Of a stretch of 64,000 nucleotides of DNA, positions 58,620-64,000 are shown piece after piece. The DNA comes from Mimachlamys varia (taxonomy: Eukaryota; Mollusca; Bivalvia; Pectinida; Pectinidae). Position numbers and translations under genes: made by a program. The notes below the pieces were generated by a model. It saw nothing but the letters and a program-made list of their open reading frames with translations, was not told where the DNA came from and searched no databases. The stretch is from assembly GCA_947623455.1 (NCBI GenBank), contig OX392542.1, forward strand, positions 11,353,625 through 11,417,624. The letters are read 5' to 3'. Numbering within the stretch: position 1 is the stretch's first letter; every line of letters begins with the position of its first letter.

Positions 58620-59882
58620 TTTCACGTGTGGTCTATCTCTTTACTAACACGCCCATTGATGATGCACTCAATCATTCAGAAACGTCTTGAATTAGATCGA
58701 TCCAGGCGGAAAAAAACAAACCTCCAGATTCAGGACATCATGAAACTGCTGAAACTTGTACTGACTACAAAATATTTCAGTTGTATAGACAACATCTACC
58801 AGCAACGATTCGGTACTGCTATGGGTAGTCCAGTGTCCCCCATCGTGGCCAATTTGTTCATGGAACATCTTGACCAAGAGGCAATAGCCACTGCCCATAT
58901 AGAATGCAGACCGAGTCTATGGAAAAGATATGTTGATAACATACTCGAGATAATCAAGAAGGGGTCACAGAAATAATTGACCACACACATCAACACTGTC
59001 GATGCTACTAAGAACATCTAAATTACTTGCAATGAGGAAATCAACGGAACAATGCCCTTCCTAGACACTCTGTTGGTAAAGAAAGAAGAAGGTACCGTAA
59101 AGGTATTAGTTTATAGAAAAATGACCCATACAGACCAATACTTGAATTGCAAATCTCATCATCCTTTAAATCCAAAGTTAGGCTTCGTACGCACTTTGCT
59201 CAACAGATCTGAGACACAGAACAGCATGACAAATTACAGGAGAAGAAACACATTGCTAGGGCAATGAAAACATGTGCATATCCGGAATGGGCCCTAAAAC
59301 GTGTATAACAGCAGTGTCAAAATAAGGCAAAAAAAAAAGAAAAGACCAGTTAAGGAAAAGAACAAAACCAAAGGTCAAGTGGTCATCACGTATATCAAAG
59401 GCATATCCGAAATCATAGCATAGGAACATCCATGAAGCCCCACAAAACACTTGAGAAAATCCTTGTACATCCTAAAATCCTAAAGATAAAGCACCGAAAG
59501 AAAACGTTGCAGAATGCGTGTACACGATCGGATGCCAAAACTACAACGCATCATATATTAGAGAGACAGGAGGACGTTTTGGTGTTCGTCTTGGTAAACA
59601 TCGGAAAGATACTGACACATAAGAAGGAAAGAAATTCACCGGACCTGAAAAGAAGCATGTGGAGTCTCAGATAAACAAATCGGCAATCACAGATTATGCC
59701 ATATAGAGCAAACATGTGATTGACTGGGATAAAACTACAAAGTGTTAGACAGAAAAAGCAATCTGCTGAGGCGGTAGATCAAAGAGGTCATCTGGATACG
59801 CCGCAGTGGGTCGGTTCTAAATCGAGATGAGGGGGCTCACAGACTCTCGCACACCTATGACCAAGCCATAAACAAAGCGTAG
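58620..59882 (+). pseudogene. Penelope-type reverse transcriptase / GIY-YIG pseudogene
   Basis: In order: LFTNTPIDDAL near 58640 (before a frameshift at ~58675); GTAMGSPVSPIVANLFME near 58810-58860; WKRYVDNI near 58920, where the catalytic YVDD reads YVDN; MPFLDTLL near 59052; a GIY-YIG-like segment in one frame (VYTI, then ASYIRETGGRFGVRL) at about 59518-59600; and the C-terminal NRDEGAHRLSHTYDQ before a TAG at 59880-59882. Several stops and frameshifts lie between. The original product would have copied RNA into DNA with an endonuclease-primed start. The RT N-terminal third is missing. Confidence 0.88.
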
Positions 59883-60021
59883 ATGAATCTAGTCATTTCA
59901 GTACAATAACTTTAATATTGTACATATGCCTAACAGCGTAGACGAAATGACTGATTTGTCATTTACCAACTCGTACAAATTTTACACCTGTTGTATGCAT
60001 ACGCTTTGTTGGTCATTAGTC

Positions 60022-60067
60022 TGATGAAGATGACAGGGTACATACCGTACTAGTCATCGAAACGTCA
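60022..60067 (+). ncRNA. Hammerhead-like motif of the Penelope-like element
   Basis: CTGATGA is followed, after one extra A, by GATGAC, which pairs perfectly with GTCATC six bases before the motif GAAACGTC. ACGT gives a minimal self-complementary stem III, and C precedes the putative stem I strand ACATAA. The extra A next to the core and weak stem I make activity doubtful, but the arrangement matches hammerhead-derived ends of Penelope-like elements. Confidence 0.5.
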
Positions 60068-60113
60068 CATAAAAACATATTTTGGTTCTGTAAAATAATT
60101 TTTACATAAGTCA

Positions 60114-60923
60114 TACTTTCCATAATATGGATGATATCACTACGTCGGCCTTGTCCACAAAACATGAGTATATAACATTTGAATGCAAAAAAGGTCATAC
60201 TCTAGCTGTTGTCGAATGTGTTTGTAGTTTAACAGCTCACACATTTCGTGGTTGTTTGAGTCAATATTTATTTCACTCTCGTTAGTTAAAAGATTTGTTC
60301 AACGATAAATGAAAATGTTATATTAGAAAGTCATGTTTTAAAACCATATTCAAACACCCAGTCTTACACGCGTGCTCTAGTTACTTTGTGGTGATACGAT
60401 TATTTGGTCATTTTAGCTAACATCTCATTTATCAAAGTTTCGTGACCTAGAACGAGGTCACTTGCTTATAACGTCATCCTAGTCTGCGGAAATGAAGTCA
60501 CCGCCGCCGCCATATGACACTGTTTACATAAAGTTGTATATATATAGCATGTAAAACAGCAAAGCTTGTTGTGATAATCACGTACTGATAGACAATGCAA
60601 ATGTAAAGGAAAGTCCATGCATGCTTTTTAACTTGTATTGCTAAAATGGTGTGTTTATGGGCATTGAATGTTTATTTCGTATGGTAATTTCCAGAAGAAT
60701 CACGTAATCAGAGATCGACACGTAACAGTGACCACGCTCTGCTCGTGCCATTCGCAGGGGATACGTGATTCAATAAAAGTGTAACACATATTAGTTAATC
60801 GAGTGGTGAATTCACCTAGATAAGACAAGTCAGTGCGACGAAATCCGTACGGGAGTCATATAGGCGATAAAACCGTAAACCAGACAACAAACGAAAAATG
60901 TACTCCAGTTTGATGAAACATTA
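60114..60923. other. Intergenic, no feature seen
   Basis: No supported feature between the Penelope-like element and the MITE pair. Confidence 0.4.
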
Positions 60924-61310
60924 AAGGCCCAATATACGTAACTTCAGGAAATTGTTTTCGGAATTCTCAAAATTATGAAAAAAATCCAGTTGATAACCAT
61001 GCAAAAATAAGCCTTAAACGAAGTAAACCTGGGCGGTAGCTAACAAGAAACTCTTGACAAAAAAATCCAAAGAATTGAAAATAAATCAGGCGGGGCCCAC
61101 TTCAACAACAAGCCGAAGGTAGAAGACAGTTCGGAATGGCCGCGTGTTTACAAATACCGTATTTCAACTGCTGCTGTTTCGGTAACCGCGTAAGAATTCA
61201 CCTTGAATATTGCTGATATCAGTTAATCTTAACTCAATTTATAAATAAAATAAGTGATTAGGCTTGATTTTCGCTTCAAGTTTTGCCGAAAGTTACGTAT
61301 ATTGGGCCTT
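60924..61310 (-). mobile_element. TA-flanked MITE, copy 5 (reversed)
   Basis: Starts AAGGCCCAATATACGTAACT and ends AGTTACGTATATTGGGCCTT. Same orientation as copies 2 and 4. It shares its right-hand TA with copy 6. Confidence 0.92.
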
Positions 61311-61312
61311 TA

Positions 61313-61696
61313 AAGGCCCGATATACGTAACTTGCGGCAAAACCTGAAGCGAAAATTAAGTCTAATAACTTATTATATTTATTGATTTATTTAAGATTAA
61401 CTGATATCAGCAATATTCAAGATGAATTCCTACGCGGTTACCGGTAAGGCAGCAGTTGAAACTCGGTTTTGTAAACACGCTTAAATTTTGAACTGTCTTC
61501 TAATTTCGGCTGGTTCTTGAAGTGGGCCACACCTGAATTATTTTCAGTTCTTTGGATTTTTCTGTCAAGCGTTTCTTGTAAGTTACCACCCAGGTATACT
61601 TTGTTTTAGACTTTTTTGCATGGTTATCAACTGGATTGTTTTTCATATTTTTTCAGAATCCCGAAACATTTCCTGAAGTTACGTATATTGGGCTTT
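61313..61696 (+). mobile_element. TA-flanked MITE, copy 6, head to head with copy 5
   Basis: Starts AAGGCCCGATATACGTAACT and ends AGTTACGTATATTGGGCTTT. It is in the opposite orientation to copy 5 with only TA between them, so 60924-61696 forms a ~770-bp imperfect palindrome. Confidence 0.92.
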
Positions 61697-62599
61697 TAAC
61701 CAGAATTCATTCTATATCTCCAAATTATCTTCCCATTTTACGCTATTGAGGACCACTGCTTCACAGCTTGAACATTGCAAGAGCAAATGTTTATTTTGAT
61801 CGTAATTATGTACTCGGGACTTATTTTGCACCTGTACTGTGTACTGGAAATTCCATAACTCTTATATCTACGAAATGCCGAAAATAAGACGAAAAGTAAA
61901 TCCAACTTTATTTTATTTATTCAATGTTCAGTTGTATACATAATTGTATGTAAAAGTAACTTATAGGAAATCTTTTATATTTGAATAATAAGCAGGGAGA
62001 TATGACATTTTTCAAGTACTCCATTTTTTTTTTTTTACGTTTCATCCAGTTCTTCAATGTGCATTGTATATTGTAAATACGTTGATATAATATATCATTT
62101 TTCCGTTTGTAAAATCTTCATTTTTGAGGAAATAAGAAAAAGAATAACTATATGATGTACATTTAAATACGCATCTACTCGTGAAAAGACGTAATTTTAT
62201 ATAGGATGTGTTTATGCATATGTGCAGTATTTTCCTTTGGCTATAAGTTGTCGAATGTTGCTACATTGAGAATACGTTTTGCCAACAAAAACACGCGAGG
62301 ACTCGTAAATACTCGTTACTAACTTGTTACTATTCGGAACAAAACGTAAATTGACTAAAACGTAATGTTCCGATGAATCGTAACACGCCGTAATATACCC
62401 GTGACCTTCCATGAAAAGCTCGTAAAATGCACGTAACTTGCTCGTGTTTATCCGTGTCTCGTAACAAATCGTGGAATTTTGTCGTGAATATTGTTGAACA
62501 AATACATTTACTAACTCAAGTGAAATTTGCACCGTATTTAACAACCGGACATTGTGTAACCTTTATATACATATATAGAAGGATTCTACAGGAACAAGT
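61697..62599. other. Intergenic; dense CGTAA words at 62280-62500
   Basis: No gene recognised. From 62280 to 62500 the words CGTAA, CGTAAC and CTCGTAAA recur many times in both orientations without a fixed period. The 110-codon minus frame across this stretch is probably a by-product. Confidence 0.4.
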
Positions 62600-63240
62600 C
62601 CAGTCCGGGAAGATGGTGACCAGTCCTCCGTATGTATCTGGAGGTGCCATTACCGAATACATCGGAAGGTCGGGGGATGTATATCTATACATATCTGGAT
62701 ATTTTCAATTCGAATATCATAGGGAGTTCGTAGGTATTGCTCCGTGCGTATCTTAAGGTGACCCAGTAACACAAAATTTTGTACAAATCTCAAGGTGTCA
62801 TTACCCGATACCTCGGAAAGTCGGTGAGTATTGCTCCGTACGTATCTGAAGGTGTCATTACATAATATCCAGAAGGTAGATGGGTATTGCTCCGCATATC
62901 TCGGGAGGTTGATGGGTCGTGCTCCGTTTACAAGATGCACGAATTTTAATCTAAGTGTGCATGTTTCTGTACCCGTTAAACATTAGCGCTGAGGCGCTTT
63001 TTCTTGCAAATTACAGGTGAGCAACACAAAACTAGTGATGCGTGTATTGGTTATAAAGGGCGTTTCATAAGTTGACATAACTTTTGCCCAATCCTCTTGT
63101 CGTTTTCGTGACAACAACATATGTTTAAACTAAGAAGCTAAATTGCATATATAAAACCATCAGGGCGCAACAAATATGCCCCGCGGGAGGTCATGCCCCA
63201 GTGGGTAGTGTTCCATACATATCTGAAGGTGCCATAGTCT
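62600..63240. repeat. Degenerate tandem repeat, ~65-75-bp period
   Basis: Phrases like TATTGCTCCGTACGTATCTG, AAGGTGTCATTAC, GATACCTCGGAAAGTCGG and variants recur about six times with strong divergence. Open frames across it on both strands are by-products. Confidence 0.65.
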
Positions 63241-63537
63241 AAATATGGTGATGTACACAGCGATCACTGAACGCTTCCATCCATGTTAATACGAACGAAG
63301 AATTTAAGTAAATAAAACTTAATGTAACTTGTTAAAAATAAATACAGTTTGTAAAATGACACGGAATTTGGCATCTCTTCTTGACTCGCTTGAATGAATC
63401 TTAATCTATATACGACATTGAATCGTCTTCACTAAGTAGAAAATAACAAACTGGCTATCTTCTATTCATAATGTGAAATATGAGATACCTACACATGTCG
63501 TACCGTGTTGTGTTTTTACCTGCGTGGACCATGCTAA

Positions 63538-63638
63538 TGTACACGTTATATATAGTGTAAACCAATTGCCCGTGTCGGTTACTAGTTAAGTATACATTAT
63601 ATATAGTGTAAACCAATGGCGCGTGTCGGTTACTAAAC
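63538..63638. repeat. ~51-bp direct duplication upstream of the SLC6 exon
   Basis: TTATATATAGTGTAAACCAA, then GTGTCGGTTACTA, occurs at 63547-63588 and again at 63598-63635 with few changes. It falls directly before the TATA-rich stretch and first ATG of the transporter. Confidence 0.9.
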
Positions 63639-63639
63639 C

Positions 63640-63650
63640 TATATATATAT
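63640..63650 (+). promoter_or_regulatory. Candidate TATA box of the SLC6 gene
   Basis: TATATATATAT lies about 35-45 bases before the ATG at 63685. If used, transcription would start near 63670, making the ATG at 63649 unusable and favouring 63685. Positional inference only. Confidence 0.35.
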
Positions 63651-63684
63651 GCATCAGTACCTGATATACCAAGCACAGTACAGC

Positions 63685-63886
63685 ATGATGGAGACGAAGG
63701 ATAATGGAGAGGTTTGCTCTGGCGAGGAAAAGATGTTTCTGTCCGAAGCTGAAGAGTCCCAAAAGGGCCTTCATAAACGAGAGACTTGGTCCACCAGACT
63801 GGACTTCCTACTGGCATGTGTTGGCTTCTCGGTGGGATTCGGGAATGTTTGGAGATTCCCTTATCTCTGTTACAAGAACGGTGGAG
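63685..63886 (+). CDS. SLC6 Na+/Cl- dependent transporter, first coding exon (partial)
   Basis: The exon runs from ATG at 63685 (a second ATG is at 63688) to a GTAAG donor after 63886; the gene continues beyond the window. The polar N-terminus leads to [17 protein letters not shown] and then the first membrane helix with [18 protein letters not shown], the invariant substrate/Na+ site signature of SLC6 proteins. The position that holds an Asp in monoamine transporters is Gly here (SVGFGN), so an amino acid, GABA, glycine or taurine-type carrier is more likely than a monoamine one. It would sit in the plasma membrane and couple solute uptake to Na+ and Cl-. An in-frame ATG at 63649 would add 12 residues but overlaps the TATA-like stretch. 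Confidence 0.93.
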
Positions 63887-64000
63887 GTAAGTTTTAATTA
63901 AGATATGTTTATCAATTATTGACAATAATTGACAGTATGGGTATTACGTTGTTTCATGTAAACCCCGATAACATCTACAGTATTCCCTATGCTGTGCATA
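63887..64000 (+). other. Start of SLC6 intron 1
   Basis: Sequence after the GTAAG donor, cut by the window end. No further exon is seen. Confidence 0.7.

Larger units (their letters stand above)
58553..60113 (+). mobile_element. Decayed Penelope-like element
   Basis: Flanked by ~50-bp inverted sequences (58553-58602 and 60065-60113; arms include TTTTATGTAAAGATTATTTT and its near complement). Between them lies a frameshifted plus-strand coding remnant with reverse transcriptase and GIY-YIG landmarks. A hammerhead-like motif precedes the right arm (60022-60067). Inverted terminal parts, a linked GIY-YIG domain and hammerhead motifs are known features of Penelope-like elements. No complete left terminal repeat is visible. 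Confidence 0.85.

Noticed and set aside
62212..62544. 110-codon minus frame
   Set aside because: Built from recurring CGTAA words. No domain recognised.
63750..63775. CTGAAGAGTCCC in the SLC6 exon as a hammerhead core
   Set aside because: No GGAC-GAAA partner and it is coding sequence.

Overview
This 64 kb window looks like nuclear DNA of a bivalve or other lophotrochozoan mollusc. The genes are intron-rich with GT/AG splice sites, the sequence is AT-rich, and there are tRNA-derived SINEs, a Penelope-like element, a Helitron-like element ending in a hairpin, and small repeats that carry hammerhead ribozymes, as described for bivalve retrozymes. The species cannot be fixed from the sequence alone.

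Four protein-coding loci can be assembled by hand from splice sites and reading-frame continuity. (1) Plus strand, 10850-21964: a nine-exon, 470-residue TNF-receptor-family protein with a signal peptide, cysteine-rich ectodomain, one membrane segment and a cytoplasmic death domain. (2) Minus strand, 32654-29809: a three-exon, 154-residue Ly6/uPAR-type protein, probably GPI-anchored. (3) Minus strand, 53320-35596: a nine-exon, 610-residue secreted protein whose family I do not recognise. (4) Plus strand, 63685-63886: the first coding exon of an SLC6 Na+/Cl- coupled transporter that runs off the window. All three complete gene models close with a total length divisible by three. The four loci do not form a pathway; the first two are cell-surface or receptor proteins.

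The rest is repeat-rich. Region by region: 1-10.8 kb is intergenic with a SINE, poly-G runs and degenerate satellites. 10.8-22 kb is the receptor gene, and one intron holds a degenerate satellite split by a hammerhead element. 22-29.8 kb is 3' flank with a MITE and a dead LINE reverse transcriptase. 29.8-32.7 kb is the Ly6 gene. 35.6-53.3 kb is the secreted-protein gene. Its introns hold most of the mobile DNA: three hammerhead units, two MITEs, a Helitron-like element with a 325-bp internal satellite, a Tc1-like transposon with a MITE nested inside it, a foldback element and a 57-bp minisatellite. 53.3-63.6 kb is intergenic with a SINE, another hammerhead unit, a decayed Penelope-like element and two MITEs joined head to head.

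The most striking content is a dispersed ~290-bp family in which four copies keep a hammerhead ribozyme fold. One copy (14531-14574) has every core nucleotide and all three stems. The other three show decay or covariation. A fifth degenerate copy and a sixth fragment are also present.
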